A stretch of 64,000 nucleotides of DNA from Pseudomonas yangonensis (GCF_009932725.1 NZ_BLJU01000022.1:211994-275993), one strand, 5' to 3'; positions 1 to 7,582 are shown, counted from the first letter of the stretch. Numbers and translations are program-made. Notes: generated by a model from the sequence alone, not told the origin.

Positions 1-53
1 AGCTGATTCATACCGCCCGCGGCATGGGATACATGATGGATGCTCCGGAGTGA
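1..53 (+). CDS. Response regulator, C-terminal end (partial)
   Basis: Only the last 16 codons are inside the window. They read LIHTARGMGYMMDAPE followed by TGA at 51-53. The LIHTxRGxGYxx tail is the end of the winged-helix DNA-binding domain of OmpR/PhoB-type response regulators (CopR/IrlR/CzcR group). The sensor kinase starts 2 bp after the stop, the usual arrangement of a two-component pair. The receiver domain is outside the window, so the signal and targets cannot be judged. Confidence 0.85.
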   Translation, partial: LIHTARGMGYMMDAPE

Positions 54-55
54 AT

Positions 56-1432
56 ATGAAGCACCTTTCGCTGACCGCACGCATGAGCCTGATGTTCATG
101 TCCGCGGTAATTGCAGTCCTGACGGTAGCAGGGCTGAGTTTCAATATGCTCAGCCAGCACCACTTCAAGATGCTGGATCGGCAGGCCCTGGTGGAGAAAC
201 TCGAATCCGCCAAACATATCCTCAACAATGCTCGCGGTGAAGCGAGCCTTTCGGAAGAATTACCGCAGTTGCGAGCTTTGCTGGGAGCCCATCAGGATCT
301 GGCCGCCACTATCCTGGCCAGTGACGGTTCTGTACTGTTTTCCGACCCCAGAGCAGTCGAAGTACCTGAGCGTTTCAGACGTGCAAATGAGCAGAGCATG
401 TGGGAGTGGCAGAACGGCCAACACATGTACCGTGGCATGACGGAGCAAATCTCGGTAGCCGATCAGGCTGAGCCGCTCACTGCGTTGCTGATTCTTGACG
501 TCACCAATCACACACACTTTTTCGACACGCTGCAACGATGGTTTTGGATTGGATTGGTCATCAGCGCCCTGTTCAGTGCCGCACTCGGCTGGGTGGTTGC
601 TCGCAGCGGCCTTAGGCCTCTGCGGCAAGTCACTCATGTGGCCTCCGGGATGTCCGCTCGCTCGTTACAGGAGCGAATCCCTCTCGAACCAGTGCCGCGG
701 GAACTTCAGCAACTGGTTCTCTCCTTCAATGCGATGTTGGCTCGGCTAGAGGATGCCTTCGTTAGGCTCTCCAATTTTTCGGCCGACATTGCCCACGAGC
801 TACGAACTCCAGTCAGCAATCTGATGACCCACACCGAGGTCGTGCTGAGTAAAAAACGCGATATCAATGCCTATGAGGAGAATCTGTACTCCAACCTGGA
901 GGACTTGAAGCGCATGTCTCGGATGATTGATGACATGCTGTTCTTGGCCAAGGCTGATAATGGCCTGATCATCCCCGAGCAGGCCAGGATCGAACTGGCT
1001 GACGTAGTCTTCAAGCTGTTTGACTACTACCACCTTCTGGCCGAAGAGCGCGGCATTGAGCTATCGCTCACAGGCAAAGGCCAAGTGCTGGGAGATCGGC
1101 TGATGCTTGATCGCGCGCTATCCAACTTGCTGTCCAATGCGCTGCGCTACACGCCGGCGGGACAGACAATTTCGGTTCTGATCCGCGAGACAGAGGACTC
1201 CACTACCTTCAGTATCGAGAACCCAGGGGACACAATCAGCTCAGAGCATCTAGAGAAGCTCTTCGACCGTTTTTACCGGGTTGACCCCGCTCGGCGGGAG
1301 GGCAGCCCGAGCAACGCCGGGCTCGGGCTTGCAATCACCCGATCCATCATTGAGGCTCACAAAGGCCGCATCTGGTGCACCTCAGCGGCTAGCCTCACGG
1401 GCTTTCACATCGAATTGCCCCATCCCAGATAA
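56..1432 (+). CDS. Heavy-metal-type sensor histidine kinase
   Basis: Membrane sensor kinase of the CusS/CopS/IrlS type, 458 aa. TM1 lies at about residues 9-31, a periplasmic sensor segment of about 130 aa follows, and TM2 is near 160-182, then HAMP. The HisKA H-box FSADIAHELRTP has its phospho-accepting His at about 247. The ATPase domain shows an N-box (LSNLLSNALRYTP) and a G-box (GLGLAITR). ATG 56 is chosen over GTG 50 because GGAG at 46-49 is correctly spaced from it. The kinase is coupled to the upstream response regulator. It probably senses periplasmic metal (copper, zinc or cadmium), but no metal-resistance gene is next to it, so the ligand is inference. Confidence 0.9.
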   Translation: MKHLSLTARMSLMFMSAVIAVLTVAGLSFNMLSQHHFKMLDRQALVEKLESAKHILNNARGEASLSEELPQLRALLGAHQDLAATILASDGSVLFSDPRAVEVPERFRRANEQSMWEWQNGQHMYRGMTEQISVADQAEPLTALLILDVTNHTHFFDTLQRWFWIGLVISALFSAALGWVVARSGLRPLRQVTHVASGMSARSLQERIPLEPVPRELQQLVLSFNAMLARLEDAFVRLSNFSADIAHELRTPVSNLMTHTEVVLSKKRDINAYEENLYSNLEDLKRMSRMIDDMLFLAKADNGLIIPEQARIELADVVFKLFDYYHLLAEERGIELSLTGKGQVLGDRLMLDRALSNLLSNALRYTPAGQTISVLIRETEDSTTFSIENPGDTISSEHLEKLFDRFYRVDPARREGSPSNAGLGLAITRSIIEAHKGRIWCTSAASLTGFHIELPHPR

Positions 1433-1467
1433 TGCCGGTCTGGCGGTAAGTAGGCTACAGCTAACCG

Positions 1468-1917
1468 CTAGCCCAACTTGACAGGGTGGGTGCAGGTGCA
1501 ACTCGACTGAGCGCAGATTGCATTCGCCATCCAGATAGGTAACGAGCGGTGAGCTGACACAAGAGGAAACTGCGGGTAGTCGCAGGCGACCGTCTCGCCG
1601 CTTTCCAGCTCCTCAGCTTCCAGCGTCTCGCCATCGGTAGCGAGCACATATTTAGCCTTGGCACGGGCCGTCGCGGGGCTGGCCTTCAGTGCCGCCAGGG
1701 TTTCGGTGACCTTGCCTGGCTCACACACAGCCAAATGGATATTGCTGGTCTGCAGTACGCCGCCCATATCGGACTTATTGGTTGCACCCGAACGCAGGCG
1801 CTTGAGGGTGGTTTCCTTGTTACCGAAAGCCTGCAGGAAGGCATAAGGGAACTCGACCCGGTCTAACGGCTGGCTGGCCAGGTCGGTGATGGCTTGTTCG
1901 ATTTCTACGGCGTTCAT
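1468..1917 (-). pseudogene. Truncated N-terminus of a class I SAM-dependent DNA methyltransferase
   Basis: The first ~115 codons (MNAVEIEQAITDLASQPLD..., then FPYAFLQAFGNKETTLKRLR, NKSDMGGVLQTSNIHLA and LKASPATARAKAKYVLATDG) are the recognisable amino end of the large DNA methyltransferases found in type II/IIL restriction-modification and related defence systems. Those proteins are usually over 900 aa. Similarity stops around YPQFP (near 1575). The remaining ~30 codons look like read-through into unrelated sequence. No SAM-binding motif or NPPY motif remains, so the fragment cannot methylate DNA. It is a remnant of a defence gene cut off close to the sensor-kinase gene, probably by deletion or island turnover. 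Confidence 0.7.
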
Positions 1918-1972
1918 ATAGGGCTGTTCCGATCACTGCTGCCAAGGCGGCACAGGGGGCCTTTAGGCCCAC

Positions 1973-1995
1973 CATCCATGCAAAGTGCATGGATG
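1973..1995. repeat. Perfect 10-bp-arm palindrome
   Basis: Arms CATCCATGCA (1973-1982) and TGCATGGATG (1986-1995) flank a 3-base AAG loop. The palindrome lies about 55 bp upstream of the methyltransferase-remnant start, in a gap (1918-2188) with no convincing gene. It could be an operator, a recombination site or an RNA hairpin. No T-tract follows, so it is not a typical terminator. Confidence 0.6.
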
Positions 1996-2188
1996 ATAAA
2001 GGAACGAGCATTGGCATGTGAAAATGATCCTGTGCCCCATGGAAGCTATCAAAAACTGCTGAGGACGTGGAACGCTGCAGCCAGGACGCATCGCCAAGCC
2101 AGTCGAGTGGGCTATGCGAAGAAAACTGCTATCCCCCGCCTACACCACTCGCTGGTCTGAGTTAATGGTCGCAAAGGCGAACTAGCCA

Positions 2189-2914
2189 CTACCCTCGACT
2201 GGTACCGAATCCTCGCTGACGATCCCCGTAGGACTTGGTCGCTTTCTTACACAGGTAGCTGGCCCGGTGGAACAGATCCGGTAGCTCATCAACAAGAACC
2301 TTGTGTTCTGACCATGCAACCTTCCGCATACGGGGATGCCGATCTATCCGATACGTTGGATTGTCGGGGATATGTACCAGCCCGTCGACCTCATGCTTCG
2401 ACAACCGCAGTGCACTGGCCCATGACTCTTCTATCCGGCTGATCATGTTGACCCTCTCTGAGCGCAGCAGCCCCAGGGTGTAATAGGCATCGCGGTTCAA
2501 CAGGATCAGCAGGTGATAATGCTGCCGGCCTGCCTGACCTATTTCTCTCGACCAGACGTACCGTACTTTGCAGCCACGCGAATAGCCACGATCAGCCACT
2601 CGTTCCTGGTGGTACTGGATCTTCTTCGTAAACGATTCGAAGAATCGGCTGATGACCTGGTTCGTATAGGCGTAGTCAGGTAGCAGGACGCCTTGAGGCA
2701 AGTGGAGGTCAACTCTGAAGGCTAAGACCCTCGGATACTCAGCTAATGCCAGGTCTATGGTGCGCTTGAGATCGGACAGGTGCTCACGAATGAAAGGCCC
2801 CTTGTCACGCATCAAGCGGAAGCCCTCAAAGGTGTCGTCGTAGTGAAGATGCAGATTGGTATTGGCTGGATGACGAAGCGGGTAGCGTTGGATGGTGTCG
2901 GTATCGTTGAGCAT
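2189..2914 (-). CDS. Inovirus Gp2 / YagK-YfjJ C-terminal family protein, Rep-like
   Basis: 241 aa from ATG 2914, preferred to the ATG at 2944 because GAGAGG sits about 8 bp before it. The protein matches the YagK/YfjJ (inovirus Gp2) type found in P4-like satellites and filamentous-phage relatives. Features seen: a beta-strand block FRVDLHLP (about 66-73), an HUH motif QHYHLLILLN with His132/His134, and a C-terminal YLCKK (Tyr220, Lys223) that fits the YxxK catalytic motif of single-tyrosine HUH nickases. A rolling-circle replication initiator or relaxase-like role is therefore likely, though inferred. It lies downstream of AlpA and reads in the same direction. Confidence 0.75.
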   Translation of the reverse strand: MLNDTDTIQRYPLRHPANTNLHLHYDDTFEGFRLMRDKGPFIREHLSDLKRTIDLALAEYPRVLAFRVDLHLPQGVLLPDYAYTNQVISRFFESFTKKIQYHQERVADRGYSRGCKVRYVWSREIGQAGRQHYHLLILLNRDAYYTLGLLRSERVNMISRIEESWASALRLSKHEVDGLVHIPDNPTYRIDRHPRMRKVAWSEHKVLVDELPDLFHRASYLCKKATKSYGDRQRGFGTSRG

Positions 2915-3391
2915 GGTTATGACCTCTCGTTGGTGGAGTTTCATAACCTTTTGTCTACTGTGTACTTTTTAACCGCTACCTTGCTCGCCTGATCCGTTGG
3001 TTGGTCTCTCTGGACACGCTGTAGTGTTGGCCTCTCAGATGGTGGATCAGTGTCCGACTCCCTGTGTAGGTCAGTGAAGGTTGCTACTCGGTTAGGCGTG
3101 AACCCTTCGGGGGGTAATAGCTAGTAAAAGCATAATACCCGCACCGCAATTTCCTTCGCCGAGCTGCTCGGGCAAAGCCACCTCAATCGTCCCGCCATAG
3201 CGGCAATTTTTGCCGAGTTCGGATTTCGGAAATAAATCAAGCTGAAGAGGCCTGAGCCAGATATCGAAGAGGCTGTCGGGGCGGCGGGAGCGACACCGCC
3301 ACGACTTGCCATGCGAGGCCGCACAGCCAGTGACTGAACGACGGCATAAGCGCCATGACCAGCCGAAGCTGATCATGGCGCAGGAGCGGTT
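2915..3391. other. Non-coding gap between the Gp2 and AlpA genes
   Basis: About 480 bp with no convincing gene. Minus-strand open frames exist (for example within 3092-3376 and 3121-3324), but they have no clear ribosome binding site or recognisable domain. The interval should carry the promoter and leader of the Gp2 gene. The short palindrome-like string AACCCTTCGGGGGGT lies near 3100. Confidence 0.5.
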
Positions 3392-3622
3392 CTAGCCGGC
3401 CATACTCAGGTGGCCAATCGGGCGCGTAGCAGCACCCTCAGCCTGGTCACGCTCCTCAATCCTGGCCAGGATCCAGTCGTGCACCTCGCTATCGACCCAG
3501 CCGACGCATCGGTCGCCCAACGATACCGGTTTCGGGAAGGTGCCTTCCGAGATGTACTTGTACAGGGTCGACCTAGACAGGCCAGTAGCAGTGATCACGT
3601 CTTGTAAGCGGAAAATTCGCAT
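3392..3622 (-). CDS. AlpA-family excisionase/transcriptional regulator
   Basis: 76 aa. The N-terminal half, RLQDVITATGLSRSTLYKYI, is the MerR/excisionase-type helix-turn-helix of the AlpA family (CP4-57 regulatory protein), followed by the characteristic FPKPVSLGDRCVGW wing. In prophages and satellites such proteins activate the integrase gene or act as directionality factors. A GAGGAG ribosome binding site precedes the ATG. It stands between the 434-aa gene and the Gp2 gene, all on the minus strand. The integrase it would be expected to control is not in the window. Confidence 0.88.
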   Translation of the reverse strand: MRIFRLQDVITATGLSRSTLYKYISEGTFPKPVSLGDRCVGWVDSEVHDWILARIEERDQAEGAATRPIGHLSMAG

Positions 3623-3691
3623 CAGCAGGGCTCCTCTGTATGTCCCAGAGGATCTGCGAGGGCCGTATAAAATGACCTGCCTGTTGCTCGC

Positions 3692-4996
3692 CTAGGGGGC
3701 CCTGGTCAAAAGCCTTACGTCATAGCGAAGGGCCGAGTCCAGCGCATCCTCACGGACATACGAGTCAACCCTCCCACCGCGTACGTCCCATACCCAAAGG
3801 CATATGTTGTTATCTCTCGGTGCGGGATGAACAACCAGCGACACAATGCTGAGGCCATCCTTTCTCACCGGAGCTGGAATGAGCCGAACCAGGTGGGGCT
3901 TGTATCCTGGCCAGACTTTCATACGGCGCAACCCCTTGTGGATGCTTTCCGCCCACCGGCAAGCCTCGGCCTGGAAACTTTCCCTCAAGCCTCCCCAACC
4001 AGCGTACGCAGTCCGATCAGAATTAACGGTCAACGGACCGCCCAGCTCTTCAGCAATCCTTTTGGAAATTTCCGCTTTCGCATCACCCAGGTCGCATTCT
4101 GGATCTGACCAAATAGCCGTCAGCAGATACGACGTATGGCTTGCCAGCTTGTGATAGAGCAGATCCAGCACATAAGGCTTTTGTCCTTGCTTTGGCTTCA
4201 GCGCATTTAGCGCCTCTGTCGTCGGCATTGCCGCGCCGAGTATGTCGTATCTGCCCGGCCCATGCGTTACGTATACCACTACCCCCCGTTCCCTCTGTCT
4301 CAAACGAAGCTGCGGGTGATCCAGGTTTAGGTAGTAGATGCTCGTTACCTTTGAGCCAACGAAGACCCCATGCGACAACCCCGGCATATAGCTCCTAACG
4401 AACCCCAAGCTCAAAAGACGCTTCAATTGATGCTTGATCGATAAGGTGTCGAGACCAGTCATAGCCCTGAGCCTAGGCCCTCCAAGCCCGGCCACTACAC
4501 CGCACTCGTCAGCCTCACTGAGAAGGGCCGCTAATAAAACCCGGGTAGCAGCCCCCAACCGCCCCTTGGCACCAGGAGCTGCAGGCCGACCGTCTTTGCG
4601 TGTCGCAGTACGGGGTGGCTTTTCCTCATGCCCTGTCGATGCCGTCGTTTCACCGTCCCTAACTGCGTGAATCTCCGGTTCAAGAAAAAGACGAAGCATC
4701 AGCTCGCGATGAGTGAATTCTGGGTCTGCCTTGACGAGCACTCTAAGCAAGTTTTCTGAGGCTACGTAGCTGACATCAGGACGCCCAACCCTGCCGTCCT
4801 GCTTGCACTTCTTCAGAAGCCCAGCCCTGACCAGCTCTTGCGAAGCATCCCAGACAAACCTTTCCGTCAGACAGAGTTGCTTCGCTACAGGCTTGATCTT
4901 GTAAGGCACGTCCAGACTGACGTCATTCCGACAAACAAAAGCCTGCAAAAAAAACCGTGCCTCTGCATCTGCTTCTATATCTGATAGAGCTATCAT
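3692..4996 (-). CDS. Unrecognised island protein with two winged-helix-like segments
   Basis: 434 aa, family not recognised. An N-terminal segment (about 25-75: IKPVAKQLCLTERFVWDASQ... then RAGLLKK) reads like a winged helix. A second lies at about 145-205 (TRVLLAALLSEADECG..., MTGLDTLSIKHQLKRLLSLG, FVRSYMPG). The two are joined by a basic, Pro/Arg-rich linker (EEKPPRTATRKDGRPAAPGA). The C-terminal ~200 residues show no motif I know. No signal peptide or membrane segment is seen. It is divergent from the 5231 gene across the 12-bp repeat array, so a DNA-binding regulator or replication factor acting there is plausible but unproved. The start has only a weak ribosome binding site. Confidence 0.65.
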   Translation of the reverse strand: MIALSDIEADAEARFFLQAFVCRNDVSLDVPYKIKPVAKQLCLTERFVWDASQELVRAGLLKKCKQDGRVGRPDVSYVASENLLRVLVKADPEFTHRELMLRLFLEPEIHAVRDGETTASTGHEEKPPRTATRKDGRPAAPGAKGRLGAATRVLLAALLSEADECGVVAGLGGPRLRAMTGLDTLSIKHQLKRLLSLGFVRSYMPGLSHGVFVGSKVTSIYYLNLDHPQLRLRQRERGVVVYVTHGPGRYDILGAAMPTTEALNALKPKQGQKPYVLDLLYHKLASHTSYLLTAIWSDPECDLGDAKAEISKRIAEELGGPLTVNSDRTAYAGWGGLRESFQAEACRWAESIHKGLRRMKVWPGYKPHLVRLIPAPVRKDGLSIVSLVVHPAPRDNNICLWVWDVRGGRVDSYVREDALDSALRYDVRLLTRAP

Positions 4997-5064
4997 GGCC
5001 GTAAAAATCTTAATCCAAAAATAGAAATTGAGATTTTATACCCTATTTTATCAGAACAGTTAAT

Positions 5065-5172
5065 TCAGTTAACAAGACCGTTAACGATGCATTTAACATG
5101 CTAATTAACAAATCAGTTAACACCTCATAATTCACATCAGCTAACACATCAGTTATCTTTTCTGTTAACAGG
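5065..5172. repeat. Nine tandem 12-bp phased repeats (iteron- or operator-like)
   Basis: The consensus is TCAGTTAACANN. The core TTAAC recurs at 5069, 5081, 5093, 5105, 5117 and 5165. Variants lie at 5129 (AATTC), 5141 (CTAAC) and 5153 (TTATC), so all nine are exactly 12 bp apart. The array is AT-rich and fills the divergent intergenic space between the 434-aa and 224-aa genes, ending about 58 bp before the latter. Spacing near one helical turn suggests cooperative binding by a repeated protein, for example a ribbon-helix-helix regulator, or an origin/partition site. There are no unique spacers, so this is not CRISPR. Confidence 0.85.
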
Positions 5173-5230
5173 CTTGGCATAGCGAGCGCCCACGGCATGG
5201 TGGTGGAGCTCAGTAAGAGGAGAGAGGTGG

Positions 5231-5905
5231 ATGGCGAGGACTGAAGGCAAGCCGAGCTGGCTCAATGAGGATGATCATGAAGAGTGGCAGTGGGCCGCGA
5301 ACTATCTGTCCAAACACTGCCCTGATCGACTCAAGGACAAGCTCAGCCTGATGGCCGCGACGATTTTCAGCTCGCTTGTCAGATCGATCCATGCCCTAGA
5401 AAAAGAGGCCGAAGGCGTAAAGCTCATTCAGCGACTGAGAAATGCCATCCGGCAACGGCGCTATCGAGCGACAGAGGGTGGCCGGCAGACGTGCTCCTTC
5501 ACCCTCCCCAAAGCAACCAAGGCAAAGCTCAAGACCTTGGCAAAAAGACACAAAATTACTGAAACAGGCGTGATTGAAAGCCTGATCGAGGTAGCCTCTA
5601 AACAGGTTTCCATTAACAAAGAGGAAGCCAGGCACGAATCTCAGGCAATGAAAGCCATACGCAACGCACGCAAGCTTGAACAAGAGTTAGCCAAGATCCG
5701 CATTGATGAAACCTGGAAGCAGCTGCGCCATTGCATAAAACAGCTTGCGCAGTGGGAGGCCTACCTAAAGGAAACACTCCCTGCGCTATCCCCCGAGGAA
5801 GAAGCCGCTGCAACGCCTCTTGCAGAGGAACACCTGCGTGTAATCCAAGAGGCCATCGACGCCGCCGTATTCAAGCATAGAGAGATGAGCCCAAGAGCCA
5901 TCTGA
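5231..5905 (+). CDS. Unrecognised island protein with ribbon-helix-helix-like segment
   Basis: 224 aa with a good ribosome binding site (GAGAGG) just before ATG 5231. The middle segment TCSFTLPKATKAKLKTLAKR followed by HKITETGVIESLIEVAS (about 93-130) has the strand-helix-helix pattern of ribbon-helix-helix DNA-binding proteins, similar in layout to MatP/CopG-like domains. It is preceded by a basic stretch (RLRNAIRQRRYRATEGG). The C-terminal ~90 residues are charged and helical, probably coiled coil. It starts next to the 12-bp repeat array, so autoregulation or partition-type binding there is a reasonable inference. The family is not identified. Confidence 0.65.
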   Translation: MARTEGKPSWLNEDDHEEWQWAANYLSKHCPDRLKDKLSLMAATIFSSLVRSIHALEKEAEGVKLIQRLRNAIRQRRYRATEGGRQTCSFTLPKATKAKLKTLAKRHKITETGVIESLIEVASKQVSINKEEARHESQAMKAIRNARKLEQELAKIRIDETWKQLRHCIKQLAQWEAYLKETLPALSPEEEAAATPLAEEHLRVIQEAIDAAVFKHREMSPRAI

Positions 5906-5936
5906 AATCATCGCCCCAGGGCAGCGACCCACCAGA

Positions 5937-5960
5937 GTGTGGGTCAAAGTGTGGGTCAAA
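5937..5960. repeat. Perfect tandem duplication of a 12-mer (GTGTGGGTCAAA x2)
   Basis: GTGTGGGTCAAA occurs at 5937-5948 and again at 5949-5960, just after the 224-aa gene. A partial inverted copy (GACCCA) lies about 10 bp upstream. An AT-rich run follows. Paired short repeats next to an AT-rich stretch at the edge of an island resemble arm-type integrase-binding sites, but no integrase is present to confirm it. Confidence 0.7.
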
Positions 5961-6013
5961 GTAATTTATAAATATAAAATCTTATAAAATCAATGAGATA
6001 CAACAATAATACA

Positions 6014-6035
6014 CCGGCCACAAGCCGGCTTTTTT
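6014..6035 (+). terminator. Rho-independent terminator after the 224-aa gene
   Basis: CCGGC-CACAA-GCCGG hairpin (6014-6028) followed by a T-tract at 6030-6035. It lies about 110 bp past the stop of the 224-aa gene and reads on the plus strand. Confidence 0.75.
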
Positions 6036-6042
6036 ATTGCCT

Positions 6043-6086
6043 TTCGCCAGGTAACGGGTACACATTCGTACACCTCGCCTGGCGAA
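6043..6086. repeat. Inverted repeat TTCGCCAGG / CCTGGCGAA, possible island boundary
   Basis: Nine-base perfect arms at 6043-6051 and 6078-6086 are separated by 26 bp. The spacer contains a direct repeat of GTACAC. It lies directly after the terminator of the last island gene and before chromosomal remnants, so it could be a core recombination site. No second copy was found elsewhere in the window. Confidence 0.55.
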
Positions 6087-6177
6087 GATCGAAGCCGAAG
6101 CCAACGGCATCCGCAACGACTCGATTCTAGGCCTGTACTACCCGAGCAAGGCGCAGGAGCTATGAGCGAACCATATG

Positions 6178-6533
6178 CTCGAGACCCGGCGCCTGTTATT
6201 GCGCGTCGCCGACGGTGAATCCAGTCTGCCGGATAGCTACCGCGATCAGTTCGCAAATATGGGCGCTCGATGATCATGCCCGGCACCGCCGCTGGCGGGG
6301 CACGCCTGCAGGCCGAGAAGATACGCCGCGCAGTGGAAGCGCTGGGCATCCCCCACGACCTGCCCAAACCAGGCTCACCCATCAGCGTGAGCATCGGCAT
6401 CGCCACCATCCGGCCCTCGGTGGAGCATGATCCGCTGAGCCTGGTGATCAAGGCCGATGAAGGCCTGTACCTGGCAAAGCACGGCGGACGCAACCAGGTG
6501 GTGCAGGGTGGCGGGCCCAGAACGGCTGGCTAG
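6178..6533 (+). pseudogene. Remnant of a diguanylate cyclase (GGDEF domain, C-terminal part)
   Basis: The reading frame from 6270 gives MIMPGT, GARLQAEKIRRAVEALGIPH, ISVSIGIAT and ADEGLYLAKHGGRNQVVQ, the C-terminal half of a GGDEF domain. The signature loop is missing: KYGRS runs straight into MIMPGT where RYGGDEF...LMPGT would be expected. Upstream (6178-6269) another frame reads LETRRLLLRVADGESSLPDS before a stop. A further frame (about 6078-6164) ends in IRNDSILGLYYPSKAQEL, source unknown. The gene is truncated and frameshifted and cannot make c-di-GMP. Its end overlaps the convergent transporter gene by 4 bp. Confidence 0.7.
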
Positions 6534-7402
6534 CGACGGTTCTGCCAAGCGGCCGCCAGGCCGCTAAGGCAGATCACGAGAATGCCGGCCAGTGTCGTCA
6601 GATCAGGCGTGTGGCCGAATATCAGCAGGCCAAGCAAGCCGGCAAAGACGATCTGCACGTACCCGAATGGCGCAAGAAGCGCTGGCGCGGCGTGACGAAA
6701 AGCATGAGTCAGCAGCAGATGCGCGCCCATCCCCAGGCCGCCGAGTGCCAGCATCATCAGTCCATGTTGAAAACTGGGTACGTACCAGAAGAATGGAACC
6801 AGCGCACTCATTACCAGCGTGTTCACCAAGCCAGCCAGGAAATTGCTCGTGGTTGCGCTGTCCACAGTGCTCAAGCGGCGGGTCAGTAGCTGGTAGAGGC
6901 TAAAACACAGCGCAGCGCTAAGCGGTAGCAGTACGGCCGGGGTGAATAAATCCCCGCCGGGATGCACGATGATCAGTACCCCCATGAAACCAACGCTCAC
7001 CGCAACCCACTGGCCGATACTGACTCGCTCCCCCAGCAGCGGCCCGGAAAGGGCAGTGACCAGCAAAGGCGCCAGGAATATCACCGACGTAGCCTCCGCC
7101 AGCGGCATGAACATGAGCCCCGTCGTGAACAGCAGGCTGACACCCAGCAGGCAAAGCGCCCTGAGTACCTGAAGCAAAGGCCGTCTGGTGCGCAGGACAC
7201 GCAGCCCGGATTGCGGCAGAAAAATGCCTGCCATCAGCAGCGTATGCACGAGATAACGCGCCCAGACGATCAGAATGATCGGATAGAAGCCCGACAGGTA
7301 CTTGGACATGGCGTCGTGGCTGGCGAACATGAATGTCGCGACCAGCATTAGGCCAATGCCTTTGAATGGGCGATTTGCGCCTGACAACGGGAGGAAGCTC
7401 AT
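6530..7402 (-). CDS. EamA/DMT-family drug/metabolite transporter
   Basis: 290 aa, about ten transmembrane helices arranged as two EamA repeats. The first begins IGLMLVATFMFASHDAMSKY, followed by WARYLVHTLLMAGIFL. The second repeat starts near residue 150 (LLPLSAALCFSLYQLLTRRL). The layout is that of DMT-superfamily inner-membrane exporters. Substrate is unknown. It is divergent from the TSUP gene across a 180-bp gap. It is a conserved-looking chromosomal gene at the right edge of the island debris. Confidence 0.9.
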   Translation of the reverse strand: MSFLPLSGANRPFKGIGLMLVATFMFASHDAMSKYLSGFYPIILIVWARYLVHTLLMAGIFLPQSGLRVLRTRRPLLQVLRALCLLGVSLLFTTGLMFMPLAEATSVIFLAPLLVTALSGPLLGERVSIGQWVAVSVGFMGVLIIVHPGGDLFTPAVLLPLSAALCFSLYQLLTRRLSTVDSATTSNFLAGLVNTLVMSALVPFFWYVPSFQHGLMMLALGGLGMGAHLLLTHAFRHAAPALLAPFGYVQIVFAGLLGLLIFGHTPDLTTLAGILVICLSGLAAAWQNRR

Positions 7403-7582
7403 CGGGTTCTCGATGCGCCATTGCAGCGCACATGGTTAGCAAGGCAACTAACTATATGCCTCCCCGAGACGCCCTGCCAGCCTCAAACTCCACCTGCAGA
7501 AGGAACGCCATCTCACCTTGGTCGCACTTGGCTGACCTGCCGGTCAGCCCTATGCTGCATCCTTTTCGTGCGAGCCTGCTCA

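Larger units (their letters stand above)
1918..6090. mobile_element. Satellite-like integrated element (probable remnant)
   Basis: This stretch has lower GC than the flanks and a gene set typical of small integrated satellites: YagK/YfjJ (inovirus Gp2) replication-type protein, AlpA regulator, two unrecognised proteins and a phased repeat array. Broken genes lie on both sides (DNA methyltransferase and GGDEF). A terminator, a 12-bp duplication and an inverted repeat near 5937-6086 could mark the right end. No integrase, tRNA or matching att pair was found, so the boundaries are approximate and the element may be immobile or extend beyond what is visible. Confidence 0.5.

Noticed and set aside
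1894..2160. 88-codon plus-strand open frame beside the palindrome
   Set aside because: No ribosome binding site, no known family, and it overlaps the methyltransferase remnant and the palindrome.
3092..3376. Minus-strand open frames in the Gp2-AlpA gap
   Set aside because: Two overlapping frames compete, neither with a start signal or recognised domain. Left as non-coding.
5065..5172. Array of short repeats as a CRISPR
   Set aside because: Units are 12 bp in direct tandem without unique spacers, and there are no cas genes.
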